A stretch of 64,000 bases of DNA. Origin: Myxococcales bacterium (GTDB lineage: Bacteria; Myxococcota_A; Polyangia; Fen-1088). The translations under genes were made by a program, and so were the position numbers. The stretch is taken from assembly GCA_022184915.1 (NCBI GenBank), contig JAGTJU010000003.1:496001-560000 (forward strand), read 5' to 3'. This document shows positions 16,041-24,195 of the stretch, piece by piece. A model generated the notes under the pieces. The model was not told the origin of the DNA. It saw nothing but the letters and a program-made list of their open reading frames with translations, and did no database searches. Each line of letters starts with the position of its first letter. Position 1 is the first letter of the stretch.

Positions 16041-17207
16041 TCACCACAGCTCGGTGGCCCAAGTGGCCAAGACACGCGACACGGAGGCCAGCCCTTCTCC
16101 CAAAAAACTGAGATCGAAGGTGTAGTGCTCGAGCAGGACGAAGCTTGCCAGTCCGCCCACGGACATCGAAAGCATCGCGGTGCCGAAGGCATTCCACACG
16201 GCGAGGCGTCGTGAACGGCGCAGCCGCTGCTGCTTCGTACGTGGCATGTGGATCGGCGCAGTCTCGATCTCGTTTTTCCGCTCCGTGAGGTCGAACGCCT
16301 GGCTTGGGCTCGACCGCTGCCCCACGAGGGGCTCCGTGCCTTGTACGATCGCCGCCTCGAGCGCCGATGCGAAATCCATCACACTGTCGTACCGCTCGGC
16401 TTGGCGCTTCGACAGCGCCCTCATGAGGACGCGGTTGGCCTCGGGTCCAAGATAGGCGGGCAAAGGCTCGGGGATCTGGTTGACCACGTTGTAAAGAACC
16501 GTGAGTGGCTCATCGCCTCCGAAGGGAACCCGGCCGGTGAGCATCAAGTACGCCATCGTCGCGAGGGAAAACTCATCCGACCGCGGGTCAACCGCGGCGC
16601 GCCGCCCCTGAGCTTGCTCCGGCGACATGAAGTGGGGTGTGCCCATCAGGACTTCGTTGGCCGTGATGCGAGTCGTTCCGGGGCTGAGCGAGATCCCGAA
16701 GTCGATGACCTTCACGAAATTCTCCTGTCCAGGCGCCCGGATCAGCACCACGTTCTCGGGCTTGAGGTCCCTGTGTACGATCCCCGCGTCGTGCGCAGCC
16801 TGCAGGGCCGAAGCCACCTGGCGGATGATGTTCACCACCTGAAGGCGGCTCATGGGCCGGCGCGGCTCGAGCACCGTAGCGAGGTCATGACCCTCGAGGT
16901 ACTCCATCACGAGGAAGGGCTGGCGTTCGGCCGTGACGTTGAAGTCGAAGACCTGCACGATGTTGGGATGGCGAAGAGACGCCATGATCTCGGCTTCCCG
17001 GCGAAAGCGCACCACACTCTCGGTCGAGTTCTGAAACTCCTTCGCGAGAACCTTGATCACGAAAAAGCCCGGCAGCCGTGCGTGCCGACAAAGGTAGACC
17101 TCGCCCATGCCTCCCACCGCGAGGCGACGAATCACACGGTACGTCCCGCCCAGGACCTCTCCGCGCTGAAACACCCACGCCGGAAGCGCCGCCGTTTCCG
17201 CAGACAT
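16041..17207 (-). CDS. Membrane-anchored Ser/Thr protein kinase
   Basis: A 388-residue Hanks-type kinase. The P-loop RLAVGGMGEVYLC, the Lys of FFVIKVL, the C-helix Glu of RFRREAEIM, the catalytic loop HRDLKPEN, the metal loop VIDFGISLS, GTPHFMSPEQ and the D-x-x-S-x-x-x of DPRSDEFSLA are all present, so it should be active. The kinase domain ends near 280; a linker and one membrane segment (TAMLSMSVGGLASFVLLEHY) near 345-365 follow, with only a short external tail. GAGGAAGAGG precedes ATG 17207. It sits between the envelope-protein cluster and two-component genes, so it may feed into that regulation; this is inference. Confidence 0.93.
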   Translation of the reverse strand: MSAETAALPAWVFQRGEVLGGTYRVIRRLAVGGMGEVYLCRHARLPGFFVIKVLAKEFQNSTESVVRFRREAEIMASLRHPNIVQVFDFNVTAERQPFLVMEYLEGHDLATVLEPRRPMSRLQVVNIIRQVASALQAAHDAGIVHRDLKPENVVLIRAPGQENFVKVIDFGISLSPGTTRITANEVLMGTPHFMSPEQAQGRRAAVDPRSDEFSLATMAYLMLTGRVPFGGDEPLTVLYNVVNQIPEPLPAYLGPEANRVLMRALSKRQAERYDSVMDFASALEAAIVQGTEPLVGQRSSPSQAFDLTERKNEIETAPIHMPRTKQQRLRRSRRLAVWNAFGTAMLSMSVGGLASFVLLEHYTFDLSFLGEGLASVSRVLATWATELW

Positions 17208-17512
17208 TAGCCTCTTCCTCGTCGTGACATTCTGGGTTCTCTCCCACTGGTCAACGCTTCAAACGCGGGGCCACGCAGACCCGCTGCCCTAAGCGCCTGA
17301 AACGACTCGTGACGCGCGCCCTGCCAGTGTTTCGGGACGGGCTCACGGTCAAGAGTCCGTCACCCGCAGGTAACCACGCCGGCGCGGCGCTGGCCGCAAT
17401 CTTGCTTATGCCGAGCGGGACACAAGCCGCCCCCGAGGCCAAACGACGGTTTGATCTACCCTCATGTCTTGAGTATTCTGAACTACAACGATTCGGACCA
17501 ACGTACCCGCGC
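17208..17512. other. Divergent intergenic region between the kinase and a receiver gene
   Basis: About 305 bp without a convincing gene. It holds the kinase leader, a GGTAACC half-site at 17369-17375 and a sigma-54-like element at 17391-17405 facing the receiver gene. I see no other structure in it. Confidence 0.5.
17391..17405 (+). promoter_or_regulatory. Candidate sigma-54-type element upstream of the stand-alone receiver
   Basis: TGGCCG-N5-TTGC keeps the essential GG and GC dinucleotides at the correct 10-bp separation and has a perfect -12 half. It is 107 bp before ATG 17513 and 15 bp after a GGTAACC site. Confidence 0.35.
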
Positions 17513-17887
17513 ATGATGCCTGCTTCCTCCGCCGCGCCTGCCGCCGAAATCTTGGTCGTCGATGACGACCCTGAAGTGCGAGACGCCATATGCGACGTCC
17601 TCGAGGATGAAGGCTTCCGGGTCCAAAGGGCAGCGAACGGCCAAGAAGCCCTGACACGGCTGGCGCTCGAGCTTCCAAGCGCCATCGTCCTCGACCTGAC
17701 CATGCCCGTGATGGACGGACATGCGTTCCTGCAGGCGCGAGCGCGCGATCCGCGCCTCCGCCGGATTCCCGTGATCGTGGTGACAGCCTCGATGAGCCCC
17801 GAGATCAGCAACGATGTGCAGCTCGTGCGCAAACCCATCGACGTCGACGCCCTCGTGGAGGCAGTTCGCGCGCACACTCGGCCGTAA
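17513..17887 (+). CDS. Stand-alone response regulator receiver protein (CheY-like)
   Basis: A 124-residue single-domain receiver. The acidic pocket is VDDDPEV; the phospho-acceptor is Asp61 in IVLDLTMPVMDG; the switch Thr is in VIVVTAS; the conserved Lys is in LVRKPIDVD. There is no output domain, so it probably relays phosphate to or from a partner kinase, or acts by protein contact. ATG 17513 and ATG 17516 are adjacent candidates. It is convergent with the NtrC-type activator gene and likely shares signalling partners with the two histidine kinases downstream. Confidence 0.88.
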   Translation: MMPASSAAPAAEILVVDDDPEVRDAICDVLEDEGFRVQRAANGQEALTRLALELPSAIVLDLTMPVMDGHAFLQARARDPRLRRIPVIVVTASMSPEISNDVQLVRKPIDVDALVEAVRAHTRP

Positions 17888-17958
17888 TCGGGGCTTCTGC
17901 TCTGGGCCTCGCAGCGTCCCCGGCGCCCGTGGGAGCCGGGGAACGGACGGTCCTTGCG

Positions 17959-19353
17959 TCAGCGCAGCTTTTCCCAGAGCGTCTTGCGGGCGATCCCCAG
18001 AATGTCTGCGGCCTTGGCGCGTTTGCCCCCCGTCGCCTGCAGGGCCCGTTCGAGGTACTCGCGCTCGAACTCCTTCATGGCGACCTGGAGCGGCTTGATC
18101 TCCGTGGAGGCCTCTTCCGCTGCGGCGAATTGGGCAGACTTGGGCCGCACGGCATCCGTGATGCTCACGGGCAGGTGGTGAAAATCGATCGTGCCACCGC
18201 CGGACAGGACGCACGCATGCTCGATGGCGTGCTGGAATTCGCGGACGTTGCCCGGGAACGGATATTGTTTGAGCGCCATCCACGCGGCTGGGGTCACCAA
18301 GGGAATCTCGGCGCCCGGAGGAACGAAGCGCACCAGCAGCTGCCGCAAGAGCAGCGGCAGATCTCCTGAGCGATCGCGCAGGGGTGGCAACGGTATTTCG
18401 ATCACGTTGACCCGGTAGAAGAGGTCCTCCCGGAAGATCGCAGTTTTGATGAGCTCGCGGAGGTTGCGGTGGGTGGCTGACACCACGCGCACGTCGACGT
18501 GAAGGGTGGTGTTCGTGCCCAGCGGCTCGAAGGTGCCCTCTTGCAGAACACGCAGGAGCTTGGCCTGCGCGGGCGGCGGCAGCTCGCCGATCTCGTCGAG
18601 GAAGAGAGTTCCGCCGTCGGCCGCTTTGAAGCGCCCGTCCCGCTTTTTCACCGCCCCAGTGAAGGCCCCCCGCTCGTGCCCAAACAGCTCCGCTTCGATG
18701 AGATTTTCGGCGAGGGCACCGCAGTTCACCGCGACGAAGGGTCCCGAGGCACGTGACGAGCCTTCGTGCACCATGCGGGCCACAAGCTCCTTGCCCGTGC
18801 CGCTCTCTCCCGTGATGAGGACGGGAGCTTCGCTTTGCGCCACCATCCTGACCATCTCCTTGACCCTTCGCATGGGCGGAGATTCGCCGATGAGGGTCGT
18901 CTGACCGGGGATCGGGGCACCGTTGGCCAGCTGCGAGCGGGCTTTTTCGAGCTCTTGGCGGAGGCGGAGGTTCTCTCGGATGTGCGAGACCTGAAGCAAG
19001 AGCTCCTCGACGTCGAAGGGCTTGGTAAGGTAGTCGTAAGCGCCTTCCTTGAGTGCGGACACCGCATCGGCCACTTGTCCGTACGCGGTCATCATGATGA
19101 CCTTGGCATCCGGCGTGGCGCTTCTGAGGTGACGCAGCAACGTGAGGCCGTCGACTTTCGGCAAACGCACGTCGCAGATCACCACGTGAAAGACGTTCTC
19201 GCCCACGCGGCTCATGGCCTCGGCGCCGTCCGCGGCGCTCGTCACCTGGTAGCCGGCTTCGGACAGGGCATCGTCAAGGATACCCCTCAGTTCCGGCTCG
19301 TCGTCGACGAGCAGAACCTTCATCGCATCGCCCGTCTTGTTACCGTTCTTCAT
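17959..19353 (-). CDS. Sigma-54-dependent NtrC-family response regulator
   Basis: A 464-residue activator. The receiver has VDDEPEL, Asp61 in VVICDVRLPKVDG and YDYLTKPFD. The AAA+ domain has Walker A GESGTGKE, the sigma-54 loop HERGAFTGAV, Walker B GTLFLDEIGEL, and an arginine finger region ending in YPFPGNVREF. The C-terminal Fis-type HTH is GGKRAKAADILGIARKTLWE. Start choice: 19353 (MKNGNKTG) has GGAG upstream; 19455 (MPESDRE) and 19323 (MKVLLVDD) are alternatives. A sigma-54-like element at 19484-19470 would leave almost no leader for 19455, which favours 19353. It is divergent from a CHASE histidine kinase, its probable partner. Confidence 0.94.
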   Translation of the reverse strand: MKNGNKTGDAMKVLLVDDEPELRGILDDALSEAGYQVTSAADGAEAMSRVGENVFHVVICDVRLPKVDGLTLLRHLRSATPDAKVIMMTAYGQVADAVSALKEGAYDYLTKPFDVEELLLQVSHIRENLRLRQELEKARSQLANGAPIPGQTTLIGESPPMRRVKEMVRMVAQSEAPVLITGESGTGKELVARMVHEGSSRASGPFVAVNCGALAENLIEAELFGHERGAFTGAVKKRDGRFKAADGGTLFLDEIGELPPPAQAKLLRVLQEGTFEPLGTNTTLHVDVRVVSATHRNLRELIKTAIFREDLFYRVNVIEIPLPPLRDRSGDLPLLLRQLLVRFVPPGAEIPLVTPAAWMALKQYPFPGNVREFQHAIEHACVLSGGGTIDFHHLPVSITDAVRPKSAQFAAAEEASTEIKPLQVAMKEFEREYLERALQATGGKRAKAADILGIARKTLWEKLR

Positions 19354-19383
19354 TACGCGCGCTCCGCTTCCCGCCACCTTTTC

Positions 19384-19398
19384 GTAACCATGGGTTAC
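19384..19398. promoter_or_regulatory. GTAACC-ATG-GGTTAC dyad, candidate activator-binding site
   Basis: Two 6-bp arms (8 of 9 bp if extended to TT-x-GTAACC / GGTTACCAA) flank a 3-bp centre. Further copies of the half-site occur at 19339, 19420 and 19544, and single copies at 15997, 17369 and 22792, all in regulatory gaps of this neighbourhood. Confidence 0.45.
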
Positions 19399-19449
19399 CA
19401 AATCGTAGCGACTGGGGTCGGTAACGGGCGGAATTTCGCGGTCACTCTC

Positions 19450-19464
19450 TGGCATGAGACTTGT
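19450..19464 (+). promoter_or_regulatory. Sigma-54-like element facing the CHASE histidine kinase
   Basis: TGGCAT-N5-TTGT has correct -24/-12 spacing with one -24 and one -12 difference. It ends only 14 bp before GTG 19479, so the message would be leaderless or the true start is further in. Confidence 0.35.
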
Positions 19465-19469
19465 ACCCT

Positions 19470-19484
19470 TCAAAATCCGTGCCT
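19470..19484 (-). promoter_or_regulatory. Sigma-54-like element facing the NtrC-type activator
   Basis: On the minus strand AGGCAC (19484-19479), five bases, TTGA (19473-19470). It is separated by only 5 bp from the opposite-facing element at 19450-19464, so the two would compete or be controlled together. Confidence 0.4.
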
Positions 19485-21329
19485 CCACCGCCCGACCCGC
19501 TGACGCGCTGGGATGACAGCGTACCGGCCACCGACGAGGTCCCGGTTACCGCCCCTTTATCGGGGCGGACGCGAGGTATGGTGCTCTCTTACGCCGTGTT
19601 GGGGCTGGGGCTGACGCTCACCACGCTCGTCACTTGGACCTTCGCCCGCGCCGTTCACGATCGAGAAGCGATGCGCCTCGAAAGCCAGGCGATCGAAGCC
19701 GAAAACCGCGTCCGGAACCGCCTCTGCCGGCACATCTCGGCCCTCCTCGGGGGTGCGTCGCTGTTCGCCGTGGATGCCCGCGTCTCGGGCCCGGAGTTTC
19801 GGAACTTCACGGATCGTCTCGTGCGTTTCGGAGGGCTCACGGGAATGCAAGGCGTGGGCTTCGCGCGACGGGTGGAGGCCGAAAAGCTTCGCGCCTACGA
19901 GTTTGGCGTGCGCCAAGAGACGCCGGGGTTCCGGGTATGGCCCGAAGGACTACGTGAGGAGTACTTCGTGATCGAGTTCCTGGAACCTCGCGACTGGCGT
20001 AACGACCGCGCGATCGGCTACGACATGTTCGCCGAGTCCACGCGCCGAGACGCCATGGCGCACGCCCGCGACACCGGAGAGCCCACGATGACCGGCCGCG
20101 TACGGCTGGTCCAGGAGACCACGGAAGATGCGCAGTTCGGATTTTTGCTGTATGCGCCCGCTTACAACCGTGGGCCTTTGCCCAACACGGTCGAGGCCCG
20201 GCGCAAGAACCTGACGGGCTTCGTGTTCGCACCCTACCGCGCGCGTGATTTGCTGAGCCAGGCTCTGACGGACGCGGATCGAGAGCGTTTCGTGGTGTCC
20301 CTCTACGAGGGCAAGACCCCGGTGTCGGAGCGGGCGTTTTTCGAGGGGCAGCGCCAAGGCAACGAGCGCCTCGTTTCACAGGCCGCGCTGCACGTGGGGG
20401 GGCAGACCTTCACCATGCGCACGTGGGCGCGCCCGGACAAGCTGACGCTGGCGTCCTGGGGGGGCATCATCGTGGGCGCCGCGCTGGGCATCGTCGTCTC
20501 GCTGCTGCTCTTTACGATCACGCGCTTTCAGGTGACAGCCCGCGTGGTGGCCGAGGGGAACGCCTCACGTCTGCGGCAAGCGCGGGCCGAGGCGGTCCGC
20601 AACCTGCGCACCCGCGACGCCTTCTTGTCCATCGCCTCGCACGAGCTGAAGACCCCACTCACGGCTTTGCAGCTGCAAGTGGATGGCCTCTATCGTTCGT
20701 TTTCGTCGAATCGCCCCTTGGACCAAGAGCGCCTTCAGCGCCGGCTCGAGAGCGTGCGGCGGCAGGCCCGGCGCCTGGCGGGCCTGGTGGACGACCTGCT
20801 CGACGTGTCGCGCTTGGCAAGCGGGCGCTTGTCCCTCACCCCGGAGCCCGTGAATCTGGCGGGACTCGTCGCCGAGGTGCTCTTGCGCTTCGAGACCGAG
20901 GCGCAACGGGTGGGCAGCGAGCTGCGCGTGAGCGGCGACAACGACGGCCGACAGATGGTGGGCCTTTGGGATCCGGCTCGGCTCGACCAAGTCATCACCA
21001 ACGTGATCGCGAACGCTCTCAAGTACGGCGCTGGGAAACCCGTCGACGTGCGCCTGCGCCGGCAGGCCGACTGGGCCGAGATCGAAGTACAAGACCACGG
21101 CATCGGCATCGCCGCAGAGGATCAGGAGCGCATTTTTCGTCGCTTCGAGCGTGCGGTGCCCGATCGCAACTTCGGTGGCTTCGGATTGGGGCTGTGGATC
21201 TCTCAGGAGATCGTGCGCGCCATGGGCGGCAACATCCGGGTGACGAGCCGGGCGGGCGACGGGGCGACCTTCACCATTGCCCTTCCCGTCCACCAGCCGG
21301 GTGAGACGTTCGAGGCCGTCGCAAGCTGA
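19479..21329 (+). CDS. CHASE-domain sensor histidine kinase
   Basis: A 616-residue sensor. TM1 (VLSYAVLGLGLTLTTLVTW) is near 34-55, an extracytoplasmic CHASE domain near 75-260 (ISALLGGASLFAVD, GVGFARRV, DRAIGYDMFAE, TGRVRLVQET) and TM2 near 325-347 (GGIIVGAALGIVVSLLLF). HisKA has the phospho-acceptor His388 in SIASHELKTPL; HATPase_c has NVIANALKYG, DHGIGIAAEDQERIF and GFGLGLWISQEI. CHASE domains bind small ligands (cytokinins in plants, mostly unknown in bacteria). GTG 19479 is the most likely start, but ATG 19578 cannot be excluded. Divergent from the NtrC-type activator, so the two probably form a two-component pair. Confidence 0.9.
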   Translation: MPPPPDPLTRWDDSVPATDEVPVTAPLSGRTRGMVLSYAVLGLGLTLTTLVTWTFARAVHDREAMRLESQAIEAENRVRNRLCRHISALLGGASLFAVDARVSGPEFRNFTDRLVRFGGLTGMQGVGFARRVEAEKLRAYEFGVRQETPGFRVWPEGLREEYFVIEFLEPRDWRNDRAIGYDMFAESTRRDAMAHARDTGEPTMTGRVRLVQETTEDAQFGFLLYAPAYNRGPLPNTVEARRKNLTGFVFAPYRARDLLSQALTDADRERFVVSLYEGKTPVSERAFFEGQRQGNERLVSQAALHVGGQTFTMRTWARPDKLTLASWGGIIVGAALGIVVSLLLFTITRFQVTARVVAEGNASRLRQARAEAVRNLRTRDAFLSIASHELKTPLTALQLQVDGLYRSFSSNRPLDQERLQRRLESVRRQARRLAGLVDDLLDVSRLASGRLSLTPEPVNLAGLVAEVLLRFETEAQRVGSELRVSGDNDGRQMVGLWDPARLDQVITNVIANALKYGAGKPVDVRLRRQADWAEIEVQDHGIGIAAEDQERIFRRFERAVPDRNFGGFGLGLWISQEIVRAMGGNIRVTSRAGDGATFTIALPVHQPGETFEAVAS

Positions 21330-21331
21330 AC

Positions 21332-21364
21332 CGCGCCCGCGGGCGCGCGCAAGAGGGCGCCCTC
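21332..21364. terminator. Palindromic region between convergent histidine kinase genes
   Basis: A perfect 16-bp palindrome (CGCGCCCGCGGGCGCG, 21332-21347) is followed by a 12-bp palindrome (GAGGGCGCCCTC, 21353-21364) that covers the stop of the downstream gene. Likely a bidirectional transcription stop, judged from its position between convergent genes. Confidence 0.45.
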
Positions 21365-22772
21365 AGCCGCCCGAGGGCGTGTGGCGGGGCAGCCTGACCA
21401 ACGCCTCGGTTCCCCCTTCGATGGGTCGCAGGTTCACCGAGCCTCCATGAGCGGTCACCAGCGCACGGGCGATGAACAAGCCGAGGCCCAGGCTGTCACG
21501 TGTGCCCTCTTGGGTACCTTGGCGGAACGGCTCGAAGAAAGACTCGAGCTGCTCGCGCGCGATGGGCTCGCCCGCGTTGAAGATCGTGACCTCCACCCAG
21601 TCACCGCCGGTCTCGTGGGCCTCCACACGCACCTCGGAGCCAGGGAGGCCGTGTTGCAGCGCATTTCCCACCAAATTCGAGAGCACCTGGGCCAAGCGCT
21701 CGAGATCCCACATGCCGCCGAGCGACGCCGGGGCACTCACACTCACGCGGGAATCGGGATGCCCCTGCTTGAGCTCCAAAACCACGTCGCGCAACACCTC
21801 CACCAGATCTCCGTTGGTGGGTCTCACGTGCAGTCCCCCACCTTGCCGCAAACGCGCGAAGTCGAGCAGATCGCGGATCATGCGTTGCATGCGAAAACCT
21901 GAGCGCTTGATGCGATCGACGATGCCCTTTTCTCGATCGTCCACGCGGTTCCGCAGCACTTGCGTCGACATGAGGATCGCCGAGAGGGGGTTGCGCAGAT
22001 CGTGCCCCAGGACGGCGATGAAGCGCTCCCGCTCTTTTTCGATGGTCTTCCGCTCGGACACTTCCTCCCAGATGGCGGCCACGCCGTCGAGCTCCGTGTC
22101 GGAGCGTACGGGAAAGTAGTTCACCAGCCACGTACGCTGCCGACCCGCCTGGGCAGGCGTTGCGCCGGTTTGCTCCTGACAGAGCGTCTCACCCGTCGCG
22201 AGGACGTGGTGGACCAGACTTTCGATCTGCCCCGACAGCTCGGGTAGGACCTCCGAGGGTGTGCGGCCATAGTGCGCTTCGACGGCCAGACCATTGATGG
22301 CCGCCATGGCCGCGTTCACGCGGCGATAGCGCAGATCGCGGTCCCAGAACGCTATCCCCATCGGCGCTGCGTCCACGATGGTCTCGAGGAAGTGGCTATG
22401 TCCCCCGGGCACGGGAAGGCGCTCACCGTGGACCGCTGTGCGCCCGAAGGCTCCGGCCCGCAGCACCACCCGCGCCAGGCGTGGCTCTGTCCACTCTGCG
22501 GCGTGAAGGACGTCGAAGAACCCACGATTGAAGAGCTCCTGATGCTCCGTCGACGAGAGCTCACCCGACACGAGAGCGATCGTGACCGTGTGTGCACCTC
22601 CACAGCGCTGCAGCATCTCCGCGACAGTGCCGATCTGAATCACCACCTGTGCTTCGCACGACATGTGGAACAGATCCGAGGCGCGGAGAATCGACAAGAC
22701 CTGGTCCTGCTGTGCCGAGCTTCCTCCCTGGACCGCGATCGCAATGTGCTTCGACAACTTTTCCACCCTCAC
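21363..22772 (-). CDS. PAS-domain sensor histidine kinase with N-terminal pseudo-receiver
   Basis: A 469-residue soluble kinase. Residues 1-110 have receiver-like alternation (IAIAVQGGSSAQQDQVLSIL, VTIALVSGELSS) but Ser/Val stand where the phospho-Asp should be. A PAS domain (FWDRDLRYRRVNAAMAAING) follows. HisKA has His257 in VLGHDLRNPLSA, and HATPase_c has NLVGNALQHG, FNAGEPIAREQ and SLGLGLFIARAL. No membrane segment is visible. The gene is convergent with the CHASE kinase; the stand-alone receiver at 17.5 kb or the NtrC-type activator are possible partners. The start MRVEKLSK at 22772 is the only good one. Confidence 0.88.
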   Translation of the reverse strand: MRVEKLSKHIAIAVQGGSSAQQDQVLSILRASDLFHMSCEAQVVIQIGTVAEMLQRCGGAHTVTIALVSGELSSTEHQELFNRGFFDVLHAAEWTEPRLARVVLRAGAFGRTAVHGERLPVPGGHSHFLETIVDAAPMGIAFWDRDLRYRRVNAAMAAINGLAVEAHYGRTPSEVLPELSGQIESLVHHVLATGETLCQEQTGATPAQAGRQRTWLVNYFPVRSDTELDGVAAIWEEVSERKTIEKERERFIAVLGHDLRNPLSAILMSTQVLRNRVDDREKGIVDRIKRSGFRMQRMIRDLLDFARLRQGGGLHVRPTNGDLVEVLRDVVLELKQGHPDSRVSVSAPASLGGMWDLERLAQVLSNLVGNALQHGLPGSEVRVEAHETGGDWVEVTIFNAGEPIAREQLESFFEPFRQGTQEGTRDSLGLGLFIARALVTAHGGSVNLRPIEGGTEALVRLPRHTPSGG

Positions 22773-22791
22773 GTTCCCCGGCGGTCACTGT

Positions 22792-22797
22792 GTAACC
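22792..22797 (-). promoter_or_regulatory. GTAACC half-site upstream of the PAS histidine kinase
   Basis: A single GTAACC lies 20 bp upstream of the PAS kinase start. It matches the arms of the dyad at 19384-19398 and may be part of the same control. Confidence 0.25.
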
Positions 22798-22922
22798 GAA
22801 CCTCAAGAGGCAACCGCCACCCTTTGATGCTGTAGCACGAGTCAGCCACATCCGCTCCTGGGCCCTCAGTGCCTCTGATCAACGGCATGCTTCCTGCTGC
22901 CTGTCCCATAGAGGCCGACAAC

Positions 22923-23117
22923 ATGCTCATGGCGTTCTTGGGAATCATCGCTTTCACCGTGATCTTGGTGTTCCCGGTATGGCTGCACGTGCTCGGCCGC
23001 GGTGATCCCGCAGGCCGGCAAGAGCCGCGACACAGACGTTGGAAGGCCACGCGGTGGGAGACGACATGCGGCAGGCGCCTCCCGCGGGCTCGAGCCTTCC
23101 GCTCTGCGCATGGCTGA
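22923..23117 (+). CDS. Possible small membrane protein
   Basis: A 64-residue frame with one strong N-terminal membrane helix (MLMAFLGIIAFTVILVFPVW, then LHVLGRG) and a basic Arg-rich tail. GAGG lies 8 nt before ATG 22923, and a strong hairpin lies 43 bp after the stop. A longer frame from 22869 has no ribosome site. No family is recognised and the Arg-rich tail could be fortuitous in high-GC DNA, so this is a tentative gene. If real, it would be another tiny envelope protein near the signalling cluster. Confidence 0.35.
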   Translation: MLMAFLGIIAFTVILVFPVWLHVLGRGDPAGRQEPRHRRWKATRWETTCGRRLPRARAFRSAHG

Positions 23118-23159
23118 GGCCACGCCTCGACGGATGCACGATTCGCACAATGAAGAATA

Positions 23160-23198
23160 GGGGGAGCGCGCCCCGATTCATACGAAACGCGCTCCCCC
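23160..23198. terminator. Strong hairpin, probable terminator
   Basis: GGGGGAGCGCG (23160-23170) pairs perfectly with CGCGCTCCCCC (23188-23198) around a 17-nt loop. A small AGTCC/GGACT repeat follows directly. It would end transcription from the small membrane ORF; there is no real T-tract. Confidence 0.55.
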
Positions 23199-23697
23199 AG
23201 TCCTTCAGGGACTACTGAAACTCGTCGTTGGATACGACGGACCGCATGCGCACGCGCGCTGCCACCACGGCTTGCACACGCTCTCCCTCGCGCTCTCCCG
23301 TTGCGATCCGTCTCAGCGCCCAACCGATCCAAGACTCATTTCAGCAAACCCGCACTCCCAACATCCCCCCACTCGATCGGCTGCCCCCCACACCTTCACC
23401 CCACCAACCAACCCGCCACCGCCCCGTCCTGCAGCGTCTCGAGCCCCGCCACTGTCAACACCCAACCCCATCCAACCCGCCACGCAGGCATGAGTATTCA
23501 AGCCGCGTGCCAGCAGCCTGGGGACAGACCTGATTTCGCATGCTCCGCGAAAAGCCATGGGGAAACCGCGAGATCCGGGCCGGCGGCAAGACACCGTCAT
23601 CCAAGGCACAGGCCCAAGGCTGGCGTCATCGGTAACGACGGCACTGCCGGCATTACGGGATCGTAACCCGACGACCAAGTGTGCTCCCGCGCAGGGC
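23199..23697. other. Gene-poor region with strong C/G strand asymmetry
   Basis: About 500 bp with no supported gene. From 23280 to 23500 the plus strand is C-rich and nearly lacks G, so the minus strand carries many G runs. Near 23520-23552 there is a short relic-like motif (see the repeat entry). GGTAAC and GTAACC half-sites occur at 23631 and 23662. The only long frame here (minus, 23313-23807) is Gly/Ala-biased and overlaps the lipoprotein gene, so I do not call it. Confidence 0.5.
23520..23552. repeat. Candidate REP/RAYT-associated repeat relic
   Basis: The motif GGGGACAGACCTGATTTCGC is followed by a hairpin in which TTTCGC (23534-23539) pairs with GCGAAA (23547-23552). From general knowledge, similar GGGGxCAGACCT sequences occur next to Y1 (REP-associated tyrosine) transposase genes. 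There is one copy here and no transposase. Confidence 0.35.
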
Positions 23698-24195
23698 TCA
23701 GCGCTCTGAGGGAGCCGGGCGCGCGGCGAAGGCGGTGCCCTCGTGAAGGGGTGCGTTGTCGAACACGAGCGTGTCGCACACACCCTCATCGAAATGACGA
23801 GCCGCAAGGTCCAGGCGCGTACGAGCGTGGTCGAGACGGTCAGGGTCCGCGTCTCGAATCACGTATCCTGCGCCGTGTCCGTCGGCCACGCTCAGCAGCG
23901 CAACGTCGCCTGAGCGAGCGAATTGGGCGCGCGCCCGCTGAGTCATCCGAAACACGTAGGCCTCGAGGTCTGCGAAGGCCTCGGTCGTCTGTGCGGCCGG
24001 CTCCCACGCCACCATCACGCAGCCTGGACCGTAAACCACCTTCATACGCGCCGCGGGCGGAGGCGCACACGCGTCCTCCACACTCGTCGAATCGCCTCTC
24101 TCGGTGCGGGCAGGCCCGGCACACGACCACCACGACATCGCTCCAAAGACACCCAAGACAAGCGGTGTCCCGGTTTTCCACATCTTGACGTTCAT
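23698..24195 (-). CDS. Small lipoprotein of unknown function
   Basis: A 165-residue lipoprotein. A signal peptide (TPLVLGVFGAMSWWSCAG) ends in the lipobox WWSC. The mature part has paired Cys residues (ACAPPP, GPGCVMVAW, GVCDTLVF), possibly disulphide-bonded, and helices such as FADLEAYVFRMTQRARAQFA. GGGAG lies 6 nt before ATG 24195, which is why the longer frame to 24372 is rejected. It follows the Bat operon on the same strand after 107 bp. No family is recognised. Confidence 0.65.
   Translation of the reverse strand: MNVKMWKTGTPLVLGVFGAMSWWSCAGPARTERGDSTSVEDACAPPPAARMKVVYGPGCVMVAWEPAAQTTEAFADLEAYVFRMTQRARAQFARSGDVALLSVADGHGAGYVIRDADPDRLDHARTRLDLAARHFDEGVCDTLVFDNAPLHEGTAFAARPAPSER

Noticed and set aside
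23313-23807. 164-residue minus-strand ORF across the C-rich gap
   Set aside because: Biased Gly/Ala/Arg composition results from strand skew. It has no ribosome site and overlaps the end of a better-supported lipoprotein gene.
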